Notes under the pieces: model-generated | What the model saw: the letters and a program-made list of their open reading frames with translations, nothing else | What the model was told of the DNA's origin: nothing | The model's database searches: none | Source: Paractinoplanes durhamensis | GTDB taxonomy: Bacteria > Actinomycetota > Actinomycetes > Mycobacteriales > Micromonosporaceae | DNA: 64,000 nt | NCBI RefSeq assembly: GCF_016862175.1 | Contig: NZ_BOML01000056.1 | Span: 1-64,000 of the forward strand | Direction: 5' to 3' | Made by a program: the position numbers and the translations under genes | Part shown: piece by piece, positions 52,502 through 61,233 of the stretch | Layout: every line of letters begins with the position of its first letter | Numbering within the stretch: the first letter of the stretch is position 1

Positions 52502-53160
52502 ATCGCCTTATGTTCCTTCAGACAGAGCACGAAGTCGAGGTCATCGAGGGGGCTGTCGTAGAAGTACCACTTCGTGTAGCCGGTGACCTTCGAGCACTTC
52601 GACTCGGCGTCCTTCTCCCCCGTCGTCTTGCCGTTGATCCGCTCCAGCACCTCGTACGTGCCCGAGGTGCACTGGGTCGCCTTCATCTCCGGCAGCTCGT
52701 CGGTGCCCTCGTTGACGACGCAATCACCCTTCTTCACGTTGAAGCGGGCGTCCTCGCTGCCGTGCGGCACCGCGCCGACATTGGTGGCGGCGGTCGACGG
52801 CGACGCGCCGGCCTGCGGCTTGTTGTCGTTGCGCACCTTCAGCAGCCAGGCGGTCGTGCCCAGGCCGATGCAGATCAGCACGCCGAGCGTCACCACCAGG
52901 GCGATGATCGGGGTGTTCCGCTTGGTCGGCGGGGGCGGCGGAGGCTGGCCCCACATCGGGGCGCCGCTGTCGAACGGCGGCGGCGAGTGCTGATAAGACG
53001 ACGAGACCGGCTGCTGCGGGATCGGGATCGACGGCGGATGCGCACCCCACGACTGCTCAGGGGCACTCTGCTCACCCCACGGGTCGGCGGGCTCCGCATA
53101 CGGCTCGTCGGAGCTCCCGTGTGACCACGGCGGGCCGGAGTGCGGTCCGTTCTGCGACAT
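52498..53160 (-). CDS. LppU/SCO3897-like membrane-anchored protein
   Basis: The 220-residue protein has a Pro/Gln/Ser-rich cytoplasmic N terminus (about 1-80), one membrane helix (about 84-106) and an extracytoplasmic domain with four cysteines (GDCVVNEGTDELPEMKATQCTSGTYEVLERI, CSKVTGYTKWYFYDSPLDDLDFVLCLKE) resembling the LppU family. Function is unknown. GGAGGAA precedes the ATG. It is divergent from the prepilin peptidase gene. Confidence 0.75.
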   Translation of the reverse strand: MSQNGPHSGPPWSHGSSDEPYAEPADPWGEQSAPEQSWGAHPPSIPIPQQPVSSSYQHSPPPFDSGAPMWGQPPPPPPTKRNTPIIALVVTLGVLICIGLGTTAWLLKVRNDNKPQAGASPSTAATNVGAVPHGSEDARFNVKKGDCVVNEGTDELPEMKATQCTSGTYEVLERINGKTTGEKDAESKCSKVTGYTKWYFYDSPLDDLDFVLCLKEHKAI

Positions 53161-53275
53161 GGGGGATTCCTCCGGATGCGGTCCAGCGCTGCATGCCACC
53201 GTAGCGTGCGGGGGTCATCCGAACCCGTACGGAATCGCCGCTGCTGTCGGCAACACGACCGCCGGAGACTACTCC

Positions 53276-53995
53276 GTGCCGATACGGTCCACGGTCGTGT
53301 CGCCACTGTTTGTGATCATCGCAACCGCGTTCGGCGCGGCCTCCGCGGCCTTCCTGCCGCGGCTCGCTCATCGGCTCGCGGTCGGCTACGCCGACACGCC
53401 TCGTCCGGTCTGTGCGGATTGCCTACGGCCGTTTCCGCCCGGGCATTCCGGTTGGGTACGGGTGGGAGCGGCGTGCTCCTGCTCCGGTGGGTACGCCGTC
53501 CCGGTGATCGCCGGCGCGACGGTGGCGGCGGTCCTGGCGGTTGCCGTCGGGCCGTCCCCGGAGTTGCCGGCCTACCTGCTCGCGGCCGTGCCGGGGCTGT
53601 TGCTCGCGATGATCGACATGCACTGCCTGCGATTGCCGGATCCGCTGGTCGGGGCGCTCGCGATCACGGCGGCGGGGCCGCTCGCGGTGCTGCATCCGGG
53701 GCGGGTCGGTGCCTCGCTCGTGGCGGCGGTCGCGGTGCTCACGGCGTACGTAATCCTGGCCTTCTTCGGTGGCCTCGGGCTCGGTGACGTGAAGCTGGCC
53801 GCCGTGCTCGCCCTGATCCTGGGGTTTGCCGGCTGGCCGGCGGTGTTTCTCGGCGTGCTCGCGCCGCACCTGATCAACGGGCCGATCGCCTTGTTCATGC
53901 TGGTCACACGTCGTGCCGGGCGCCGCGGACCGATTGCGTTCGGGCCGGCGCTTCTGGTCGGAGCGGTGCTCGGCCTGGCGCTACAGCAGGCGTAG
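53276..53995 (+). CDS. A24 prepilin peptidase
   Basis: The 239-residue membrane protein has the two aspartates of the type IV prepilin peptidase family (LLLAMIDMHCLRLPD and GLGLGDVKLAAVLAL). It lacks a full N-methyltransferase domain, but a short loop with cysteines (VCADCLRPFP...GAACSC) takes its place. It would cleave class III signal peptides of pilin or competence-like proteins; no pilin gene is visible nearby. GGAG is eight bases before the GTG at 53276. Its 3' end overlaps the convergent helicase gene by 15 bp. Confidence 0.85.
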   Translation: MPIRSTVVSPLFVIIATAFGAASAAFLPRLAHRLAVGYADTPRPVCADCLRPFPPGHSGWVRVGAACSCSGGYAVPVIAGATVAAVLAVAVGPSPELPAYLLAAVPGLLLAMIDMHCLRLPDPLVGALAITAAGPLAVLHPGRVGASLVAAVAVLTAYVILAFFGGLGLGDVKLAAVLALILGFAGWPAVFLGVLAPHLINGPIALFMLVTRRAGRRGPIAFGPALLVGAVLGLALQQA

Positions 53996-56900
53996 CTGGC
54001 GGTCCTTCGGGCGGGACGGGACCGTGTCGCCGAGCCGCTCGAACAGGCCGGAATCGATCGCGTCGAGGAACGGCGTCGGGCTCTGCTCGCGCTCGCTGCC
54101 GTGCCGGAAGCGGCGGGCCGCGTAGCTCACGAAGAGGCGATCCTGCGCGCGGGTCAGGCCGACGAAGAAGAGGCGCCGTTCCTCGGCGATCTCGTCGTCG
54201 CTCGGCGTGCTGCCCGGCCAGCGCAGCGGCAGCAGGCCGTCCTCGCAGCCGACCAGGAAGACCACCGGGAACTCGAGGCCCTTGGCCGCGTGCAGGGTGA
54301 GCAGGTTGACCGCTTCGGCCCGCGGGTCCAGCGCGTCGACCTCGGCGCCGATCTCGATCTCCTGGAGCAGTGTTTGGAGGTCCTCACCAACCCGCTGAGC
54401 CAGCGGCTGCAGCAGGTCGGCGGCCGCCCAGATGTCCTCGGGGGCCAGCTGCTCGGCGTCCAGCGTCGGGGCCGCGTAGCGCTGGGCCAGCACCTGCGCG
54501 GTCAGCTTCACCCGGGCGGCGAGCGTTCCGTCCAGGCCGCGGGCGTGCCGCAGCTCGCGGGCGATGACCTGCACGCCGGCCCGGTCGCGCAGCCGGTTGT
54601 GCGACCGCTTCTGCACCGGCACGCCGGCCCGGGACAGCGCCTCGACGATCGGGCCGGACTGGGCGTCGGTGCGGTAGAGGACCGCGATGTCCGAGAAGGA
54701 CAGGTTGCCGGCGATCACCGAGCGGGAGTCGATCCGGCCCGAGTCCAGCGAGCGGTGCGACAGGCCGCCGACCAGCTCGTCGACGGTGCGGACCACGAAG
54801 TCGGCCTCGTCGGCGACGCTCGCCGCCGGATAGCGGCCGACCAGCGGGGCTTCCGGGTCGAGCCGGGCCGGGTCCAGCCGCCGGCCGCTGACCAGCGAAC
54901 TCGGGGCGATGGCCTGCACCGCGGCGGCCAGGATCGGGGCGCTCGACCGGTAGTTGCGGGTCAGGCGGACCAGGCGGGCGTCGACGAAGTCCTCGTTGAA
55001 GCGCAGGAAGTACTTCACGTCGGCGCCGCGGAACGAGTAGATCGCCTGGTCCGGGTCGCCGATCGCGCACAGGTTGCCGTCGGCCGGGCTGAGCAGGCGC
55101 AACAACTCGTACTGGACCTCGTCGACGTCCTGGTACTCGTCCACGAAGATCCACGGGTACTGCTTGCGGTACTTCTCGACCAGGGCCGGCTCGTCGCGCA
55201 GCGTCTTGACCGGCAGCTCGATCAGGTCGTCGAGATCGACCAGATCCTGCTGGCGGAGCAGCTTCTTGTAGGCCAGGTCGTCGTCGCCGGCCTGCTCGCG
55301 GGCCTCGGCCACCTCGCGGTCGTCGGCGATCCGCCAGTTGGCGCCGAGCCCGGCCGCCTTGGCGTTCTCCTTCAGGATGGTCAGGCCGATCGAGTGGAAC
55401 GTGCCGACCGTGATGTCCTCGGCGCCGTCGCCCAGCAGGGCGTCCAGGCGCTCGCGCAGCTCGGCCGCGGCCCTCCGGGTGAAGGTGATCGCCAGGCAGC
55501 GGTGCGGGAAGACGCCCAGCTCGGCGCAGAGGTAGGCGATCCGGTGGGTCAGCGTGCGGGTCTTGCCGGTGCCCGGGCCCGCGACGATCAGCAGCGGGCC
55601 GCCGGGGGCGCTGGCCGCCACCCGCTGCATGGCGTCGAGACGGTCGAGCAGGCCGGTGCCGACCTCTTCCATGCCGGCCAGCATCGGCTCGAACGGTTCG
55701 TGCGGGCTGACCGGGGTCGCGAGCGGAGGTTCTGGCTTTCTGGGCTCTTTGGCTGATTTGACCGGCTTGGGCTTCGGGGGTGCCGCCTTCTCCGGCTTGC
55801 GCTGCTGCGGCACGTCGAACGCCGGGATGTCGAACAGGGTCTCGACCTGCGGTGCCGTCGATTTGTTCCGCAGCTCGCCCGGCTCGAACAGGGTGATCAC
55901 GCCGTACTCGCCGTCGTAACCCGGCACCCGCCGGACCGTGCCGCGGCGCAGCCGGGTGATCGCCTCGCGTAGATCGTCCCCGCCGGCCTGCCCGATGTCG
56001 TCGAGCGGCACCCGGCGCAGGATGTCCAGCTCGGCGCCGAGGGTGGCGACCAGGTGGTTGAGCTGGGCCTCGACGGTCTTCGACTTCGGGCCGACGCCGT
56101 TCACCTCGCCGAGCACCTCGTGCAGCTGGATCAGGTGCTCGACGTGCTGGCCCTGCTTTTTGAAGTCCTCCGGCCGGTCGGCTAGATCTTCGATCCGGCT
56201 GAGCACGCCCACGGTCAAGGGTTTGCCGCATTCCGGGCAGCGGCCGCCGGCGTCGCGGGTGCGCTGCGGCTCCCAGTTGACGCCGCAGGTCCGGTGGCCG
56301 TCGGCGTGGTATTTGCCCTCCTCCGGGAAGAACTCCAGGGTGCCGGCGAGGCCGCGGCCGTGTTTGACCGCCTCGAAATCCGGCTCACCGGTGAACAGTG
56401 TCGCCTCGCGGGCCAGGGCGGCCGGCGAATGCGCATCCGAGTTCGAGACCAGGCGATAACGGTCCAAGCTGGACACTCGCCAGTTCATCTCCGGGTCGGA
56501 GGAAAGACCGGTCTCCACCGCGGTGACGTGGTCGGCCAGATCGGCGTAGCAGTCGGCGATCGCGTCGAAGCCGGATTTGGAGCCCAGCGCGGAGAACCAC
56601 GGCGTCCAGATGTGCGCCGGGATCAGGTAGCCGCCCGCATCGAGGGTGATCTCCAGCAGGTTGCGGGAGTCGAGACCGAGGATCGGCCGGCCGTCGGCGG
56701 TGAGGTTGCCGATCCGGCCGAGCGCGGTGTTGAACTTCGCCGCGGCCGCGAAATCCGGCATGTAGATCAGGTGGTGCACCTTGCGGGTCCGGTCGTCCCG
56801 CTTGTAGATCGTCGAGATCTCGACGCTGAGCATGAACTTCGCGGCTTTGGTGGCCTGCAGCGAGCCCGGCAGCCGTTTGACGACTTCGGTCTCGTCGGTT

Positions 56901-57154
56901 TCGTTGAGCCGGAAGAGCCCGTTCGCGTCGCCGGCCTCGACGAGGCTTTCGCGCAGGTGGTCGAACCATGCCGGGTGGGTGAAGTCGCCGGTGCCGAGCA
57001 GGGCGATGCCCTTGCGGCGGGCCCACCAGGCCAGGTTCGGCAGGGTCAGATCGCGCGAGCAGGCGCGTGAGTACCGCGAGTGGATGTGCAGATCCGCGAC
57101 GTATGCGTCCGCGGCGACCGAGGACCCTGCGTTGTCCGAGGGCACGCGCTGCAT
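53981..57154 (-). CDS. endonuclease Q-like PHP domain fused to a UvrD/Rep helicase
   Basis: The 1,057-residue protein is a fusion. Residues 1-430 are a PHP-type metallonuclease of the endonuclease Q group (VADLHIHSRYSRACSRD, LGTGDFTHPAWFDHLRES, PAHIWTPWFSALGSKSGFD, VSNSDAHSP) with a zinc finger (HRTCGVNW...GRCPECGKPL). A Lys/Pro linker (about 445-485) leads to a UvrD-type helicase with Walker A AGPGTGKTRTLTHR, TFHSIGL, DEYQDVDEVQ, GDPDQAIYSFRGA and VNLLTLHAAKGLEF. EndoQ enzymes nick at deaminated bases and abasic sites; helicase action next to the nick is inferred. The ATG at 57154 follows GGAGGG. Confidence 0.88.
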   Translation of the reverse strand: MQRVPSDNAGSSVAADAYVADLHIHSRYSRACSRDLTLPNLAWWARRKGIALLGTGDFTHPAWFDHLRESLVEAGDANGLFRLNETDETEVVKRLPGSLQATKAAKFMLSVEISTIYKRDDRTRKVHHLIYMPDFAAAAKFNTALGRIGNLTADGRPILGLDSRNLLEITLDAGGYLIPAHIWTPWFSALGSKSGFDAIADCYADLADHVTAVETGLSSDPEMNWRVSSLDRYRLVSNSDAHSPAALAREATLFTGEPDFEAVKHGRGLAGTLEFFPEEGKYHADGHRTCGVNWEPQRTRDAGGRCPECGKPLTVGVLSRIEDLADRPEDFKKQGQHVEHLIQLHEVLGEVNGVGPKSKTVEAQLNHLVATLGAELDILRRVPLDDIGQAGGDDLREAITRLRRGTVRRVPGYDGEYGVITLFEPGELRNKSTAPQVETLFDIPAFDVPQQRKPEKAAPPKPKPVKSAKEPRKPEPPLATPVSPHEPFEPMLAGMEEVGTGLLDRLDAMQRVAASAPGGPLLIVAGPGTGKTRTLTHRIAYLCAELGVFPHRCLAITFTRRAAAELRERLDALLGDGAEDITVGTFHSIGLTILKENAKAAGLGANWRIADDREVAEAREQAGDDDLAYKKLLRQQDLVDLDDLIELPVKTLRDEPALVEKYRKQYPWIFVDEYQDVDEVQYELLRLLSPADGNLCAIGDPDQAIYSFRGADVKYFLRFNEDFVDARLVRLTRNYRSSAPILAAAVQAIAPSSLVSGRRLDPARLDPEAPLVGRYPAASVADEADFVVRTVDELVGGLSHRSLDSGRIDSRSVIAGNLSFSDIAVLYRTDAQSGPIVEALSRAGVPVQKRSHNRLRDRAGVQVIARELRHARGLDGTLAARVKLTAQVLAQRYAAPTLDAEQLAPEDIWAAADLLQPLAQRVGEDLQTLLQEIEIGAEVDALDPRAEAVNLLTLHAAKGLEFPVVFLVGCEDGLLPLRWPGSTPSDDEIAEERRLFFVGLTRAQDRLFVSYAARRFRHGSEREQSPTPFLDAIDSGLFERLGDTVPSRPKDRQLRLL

Positions 57155-57229
57155 CCTGTCACGCCCTCCGGTTCCCTCACCAATCGCCACGCGCTACAAA
57201 CTTACGGATCTTGATACTTGGAATTTTCG

Positions 57230-58570
57230 TCAGACGGTCCGCAATTCGATGACCGTGACCTGCGGCGGCGCGCCCACCCGGACCGGTGGTCCCCAGAAGC
57301 CGGCGCCGTTGGTGACGTACACCGGCACCCCGTCCACCGTCCCGAAACCGGACACGACGGGCTGTTGCAGCTTGACCAGCAGGTTGAAGGGTGCCATCTG
57401 GCCGCCGTGCGTGTGCCCGGAAACTTGAAGATCAACCCCAAATGGGGCGGCATCGTGGGCGACCACGGGCTGGTGCGCCATCAGCACCACCGGCCGCGCC
57501 GAGTCCCGGTCGCCGAGCGCCTTCGCGAAGTCCGGCCCGTCCCCGTATTGCGTACCGCCAAGGTCGTTGACCCCGGCCAGATCCAGCCCGTTGATCTCAA
57601 CCCGCTCGTTGCGCAGCGGCCGCACACCCAGCCGCGACACCTCCTCCACCCACGGCTCGTACCCCGAGTAGTACTCGTGGTTCCCGGTCACGAAGTACGC
57701 CCCGTGCCGCGACTCGATGTCGGCGAGCGGCGCCGCGAACCGCCCCAGTTCCGCAACGCTGCCGTCAACCAGATCACCGACGACGCACACGATGTCCGCC
57801 TGTACCGAATTGATCAGGTCGACGATCCGCTCCAGATGCCGGGTCCCGGTGAGCGGCCCGAGGTGGATGTCGGACACCACGGCGAGGCGCGTCTGGTCCA
57901 TGCCGCGGGGCAGCTTCGCCAGCGGCAACGAGAACCGATCAAGCTGAGGCGCCCCCAGCGCGGTCTTGACGCCATATCCCGTGATCCCCGCGGCCGTGAG
58001 CCCCGCAAAGATCGCCATCCCCCGAGCCAGAACCAGCCGCCGATCCACTCCGTCGGCGCGCTGTTCGCCGTCCGCATTGCCCGGTTGATCCGCAGGCCGG
58101 TCCTGCACCCCGACCGGGTTGCTCTCCGCGGTCGCGCCGGCCATTTCGGCCGCATTCCCAAAGCCTTCTCGGTGGCCCGAAATCCCGGCTTTCAGCGCGA
58201 CGGAGTCGCGCATATCGCTTTGCGTAGCCGCTCGGTCACCGTCGGTCTCATTCCGAGCGTTTTCTTGCGTACGCGACCGCAGCTTCCACCAACGCAAAAC
58301 GACAGCTCGCGGAATCTCCAACAAAATGAGCGTGACGAGCAGATAGAACATCAACGCCAGCCAGAGATATCCCGGCCAGGCCAACCACTCAGCGTGACCG
58401 GTCCGGGTCCCGATCAGCGTCGCCGGGACAAGCAGCGCAAGCGTCGGTGCCACCACGGCAGCCGCCCGCCGCCCCCACCGCGACCGGATCGGATCTTTGA
58501 GGAGCCGCTTCCAGAGATAAAAATGGATCAGCCCAATGACGATAAAGACCAAACCGACAAAAACGATCAA
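57230..58570 (-). CDS. membrane-anchored calcineurin-like metallophosphoesterase
   Basis: The 446-residue protein has about three N-terminal membrane helices, a hydrophilic linker (about residues 95-175), another helix (RGMAIFAGLTAAGITGYGV) and a metallophosphoesterase domain with all five motifs: SDIHLGP, GDLVDG, GNHEYYSG, AHQPV and SGHTHGGQ. Such proteins (YaeI-like) act outside the membrane, but the substrate is not known. The start is a TTG at 58570 after AGGAGG. Confidence 0.88.
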   Translation of the reverse strand: MIVFVGLVFIVIGLIHFYLWKRLLKDPIRSRWGRRAAAVVAPTLALLVPATLIGTRTGHAEWLAWPGYLWLALMFYLLVTLILLEIPRAVVLRWWKLRSRTQENARNETDGDRAATQSDMRDSVALKAGISGHREGFGNAAEMAGATAESNPVGVQDRPADQPGNADGEQRADGVDRRLVLARGMAIFAGLTAAGITGYGVKTALGAPQLDRFSLPLAKLPRGMDQTRLAVVSDIHLGPLTGTRHLERIVDLINSVQADIVCVVGDLVDGSVAELGRFAAPLADIESRHGAYFVTGNHEYYSGYEPWVEEVSRLGVRPLRNERVEINGLDLAGVNDLGGTQYGDGPDFAKALGDRDSARPVVLMAHQPVVAHDAAPFGVDLQVSGHTHGGQMAPFNLLVKLQQPVVSGFGTVDGVPVYVTNGAGFWGPPVRVGAPPQVTVIELRTV

Positions 58571-58949
58571 AACGTCCTCCTAGCCACCACCGAGACGCTA
58601 AGTCTCCCCGCCCCAACCACACGCCGCGCCGCCCACCGCAAGATCCGGCCCTCCCGAGCGCACGGCCCCACCCGGTCTGCCCGCCCCGACCACACGCCGC
58701 GCCGCCCACCGCAAGATCCGGCCCTCCCGAGCGCACGCCCCATCCGGCGACGAGGCCGCCGGATACCGCCGCAGCCGAGGCCGACCATTGCCCGGTTGGC
58801 TGCCGTCCGGCCTTAGCTGGCTTCCGGCACTTCCAGCTGACATGCGGAAGCTTGCAGCCGCGCCGCTCGAGGCGGCGGGTCCTTCCTGCTCGGCTGGGAT
58901 CGGCCGAGAAGACGTGCCTCCGGCTGCAGTTGGAGGCGCAGCGGACGGG
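58571..58949. other. 379-bp gap with a 57-bp direct repeat
   Basis: No gene is supported here. The main feature is a 57-bp repeat (58608-58664 and 58681-58737) in a very GC-rich context. The right part has no recognisable promoter or hairpin. Confidence 0.6.
58608..58737. repeat. 57-bp direct repeat, period 73 bp
   Basis: Two copies begin with CCGCCCC(A/G)ACCACACGCC and end with CCTCCCGAGCGCACG, differing at one base. The 16 bp between them are not repeated. They lie in the metallophosphoesterase-moaD gap. Confidence 0.85.
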
Positions 58950-59207
58950 TCAGCCGCCGGCGAAGGGTGGGAGGACGTCGATCGTTGCGCCCGCCGGGAG
59001 CGGAGCACGGCGGTCATGGCAGGACAGGCCGTCCACCAGGAAGCTGGCCGACTTCAGGACCAGGCCGAGCCGTTCGCCGTGGCGGTCGGTCAGGTGCTGG
59101 GTGAGCTCTTCGAGCGACGTGGCCTCGGCGGGCTCGGCGGAGACACCGCCGGCCGCGGCGCGGGCACCGGCGAAAAACCGGACGGTCAGGCGGGCGGGCA
59201 CGATCAC
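58950..59207 (-). CDS. moaD: molybdopterin synthase small subunit (MoaD/ThiS family)
   Basis: The 85-residue protein is a ubiquitin-like fold carrier with the C-terminal Gly-Gly (LPPFAGG) that is thiocarboxylated for sulfur transfer to cPMP. TVRFFAGARAAAGG and TIDVLPPFAGG fit the family. The GTG at 59207 overlaps the moaA stop as GTGA. Its partner MoaE is 10 kb away. Confidence 0.9.
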   Translation of the reverse strand: MIVPARLTVRFFAGARAAAGGVSAEPAEATSLEELTQHLTDRHGERLGLVLKSASFLVDGLSCHDRRAPLPAGATIDVLPPFAGG

Positions 59208-60220
59208 CCTCCGATCGCGGACATCGGGCGGGCGGGCTGCAGGAAGCTGGGATCGTCGATGCCGTGGCCGGCCCGCTTGCCGCGCATGGCGATCTGCCAG
59301 GCCTCGGCGATCTCCTGGTCGGGCGCGCCGGTGCGGAGCAGCTTGCGTAGATCGCTCTCGTCGGTGGCGAACAGGCAGTTGCGGATCTGGCCGTCCGCGG
59401 TCAGGCGGGTGCGGTCGCAGTCACCGCAGAACGGCCTGGTCACGCTGCCGATCACGCCAACCCGGGCGGGCTCGCCGGCCGCATCCAGATGACCGGGAAC
59501 GAGCCAGGTCTCGGCCGGCGCTGTTCCACGTGAAACCGGATCTGCCTGCAGGTTGAACGGCTCCAGCGTCGCGAGGATCTCCTCGGCGGTAACCATCGAG
59601 TGCCGATCCCACCGATGCTGCGCGTCCAGCGGCATCTGCTCGATGATCCGCAACTGATAGCCGTGCGCCAGCGCAAAACGCAACAGAGCCGGCGCCTCGT
59701 CGTCGTTGATCCCCCGCATCAGCACTGTATTGATCTTCACCGGAGTCAGCCCCGCGGCAGCCGAGGCCGCGAGCCCACGCAGCACGTCGGGAAGCCGGTC
59801 GCGACGGCTCAGCGCCCGGAACCGCTCCGGATCCAGCGTGTCCAGCGAGACGTTGACCCGATCGAGCCCGGCGTCACGCAGCGGCGCGGCCAGTCGCTCG
59901 AGACCGATCCCATTGGTGGTCAGCATCAGCCGGGGACGCGGCGAAAGAGCAGCCGCCGCCCGCACGATGCCGAGCAGCCCGCGCCGCAGAAGCGGTTCGC
60001 CGCCCGTGAACCGCACCTCGGTGATGCCCAGCTGGGTCACCCCGATCCGAACGAGCCGCCCCACCTCGTCATCGGTGAGCTGCTCCTCCCGGGGAAGCCA
60101 GGCCAGCCCTTCTTCAGGCATGCAGTAGGTGCACCGAAGGTTGCACCGGTCGGTCAGCGACACCCGAAGATCAGTGGCCACCCGCCCGAACCGATCAGCG
60201 AGCTCAATCACGGGCGACAC
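59204..60220 (-). CDS. moaA: GTP 3',8-cyclase
   Basis: The 338-residue radical SAM enzyme converts GTP to the cyclic intermediate used by MoaC. It has the CxxxCxxC cluster in LTDRCNLRCTYCMPEEG (Cys26, 30, 33), FTGGEPLLRRG, TTNGIGLERL, VSLDTLDPERF and the C-terminal cluster RPFCGDCDRTRLTADGQIRNCLF with a GG end. The GTG at 60220 has only a weak upstream site. Confidence 0.96.
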   Translation of the reverse strand: MSPVIELADRFGRVATDLRVSLTDRCNLRCTYCMPEEGLAWLPREEQLTDDEVGRLVRIGVTQLGITEVRFTGGEPLLRRGLLGIVRAAAALSPRPRLMLTTNGIGLERLAAPLRDAGLDRVNVSLDTLDPERFRALSRRDRLPDVLRGLAASAAAGLTPVKINTVLMRGINDDEAPALLRFALAHGYQLRIIEQMPLDAQHRWDRHSMVTAEEILATLEPFNLQADPVSRGTAPAETWLVPGHLDAAGEPARVGVIGSVTRPFCGDCDRTRLTADGQIRNCLFATDESDLRKLLRTGAPDQEIAEAWQIAMRGKRAGHGIDDPSFLQPARPMSAIGG

Positions 60221-60301
60221 CTACCGCCACGGATCTTCTAGGCTCGCTCATGTACCGACCCTAGCTGCTGATCGTGACAGTTGCCCTGGTGGATTTCGGG
60301 C

Positions 60302-60310
60302 TGTGGACAA
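60302..60310 (-). promoter_or_regulatory. DnaA box (TTGTCCACA on the minus strand)
   Basis: TGTGGACAA is the complement of the actinobacterial DnaA box TTGTCCACA with no mismatch. It lies between the divergent moaA and methyltransferase genes. Confidence 0.45.
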
Positions 60311-60447
60311 CGCACTCGCGCTGGGCTCCCCGGCCCGACCGGTCTCGCGTGCGCCGGCGCCCCGATGCGCCGTAGCTTGCGGGTGACCTCCCGCGCGATG
60401 AGGGAATCCGGTTGATCGAGTCCGGGGCCGGCTGCAAAGGTCGGCGG

Positions 60448-61206
60448 ATGGCGTCGTTCGAGGAGTTGGTGGCCGAGGGTGAGTCCGTCCCGGTGGAGGG
60501 ATGGGACTTCTCGTGGTTCGCCGGACGGGCCACCGAGCAGCGTCCGTCGTGGAGATACGCCCGGCTGATGGGCGACCGGATGGCGCAGGCGGAACGAGCC
60601 CTCGACCTGCAGACCGGCGGCGGCGAGGTGCTGGCCGGCATCCCCAAGGCCCCGCCGGTGCTGATGGCCACCGAGGGCTGGCCACCGAACGCGGCCCTGG
60701 CCCGCACCCGACTCGCCCCGCTGGGCGGCCAGGTGGTCGAGGTCGGCGAGAGCGACGACCTGCCCTTCGACGACGGCTCGTTCGACCTGGTGGTCAGCCG
60801 CCACCCGGTCACGATCCGATGGGACGAGGTGGCCCGGGTGCTCGCCCCCGGCGGCACCTACTTCTCTCAGCAGGTAGGCGCCGGCTCCGTTCACGAGCTG
60901 ACCGACTTCATCATGGGCCCGCAGCCCATCAGCCAGGTCCGAGACCCTGAGCGTGCCCGCAGTGCCGCCACCGCCGCCGGCCTGACCGTCCAAGAGCTGC
61001 GCTCCGAGGCACTGCGAATGGAGTTCTTCGACGTCGCGGCGGTCATCGTCTTCCTCCGCAAGGTCATCTGGACCGTCCCGAGCTTCACGGTCCGCGCCTA
61101 CTACGACCACCTGCAGGCCATGCACGCGCACATCGGCAACCACGGCCCCTTCGTGGCGCACTCCCAGCGCTTCTTGATCGAGGCCCAACGCCCATCCCGT
61201 CGATAG
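60448..61206 (+). CDS. class I SAM-dependent methyltransferase
   Basis: The 252-residue protein has the Methyltransf_11-like blocks ALDLQTGGGEVLAGI (motif I), DDLPFDDGSFDLVVSRHPVTIRWDEVARVLAPGGTYFSQQV and a C-terminal helical region ending FLIEAQRPS. The VLAPGG loop and pattern resemble methyltransferases acting on small molecules; the substrate is unknown. The ATG at 60448 gives a natural N terminus; an upstream in-frame start at 60412 is less likely. Convergent with the kinase-like gene. Confidence 0.85.
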   Translation: MASFEELVAEGESVPVEGWDFSWFAGRATEQRPSWRYARLMGDRMAQAERALDLQTGGGEVLAGIPKAPPVLMATEGWPPNAALARTRLAPLGGQVVEVGESDDLPFDDGSFDLVVSRHPVTIRWDEVARVLAPGGTYFSQQVGAGSVHELTDFIMGPQPISQVRDPERARSAATAAGLTVQELRSEALRMEFFDVAAVIVFLRKVIWTVPSFTVRAYYDHLQAMHAHIGNHGPFVAHSQRFLIEAQRPSRR

Positions 61207-61233
61207 CGAGCCAACTCGGCGCCGCCTCGTCGG

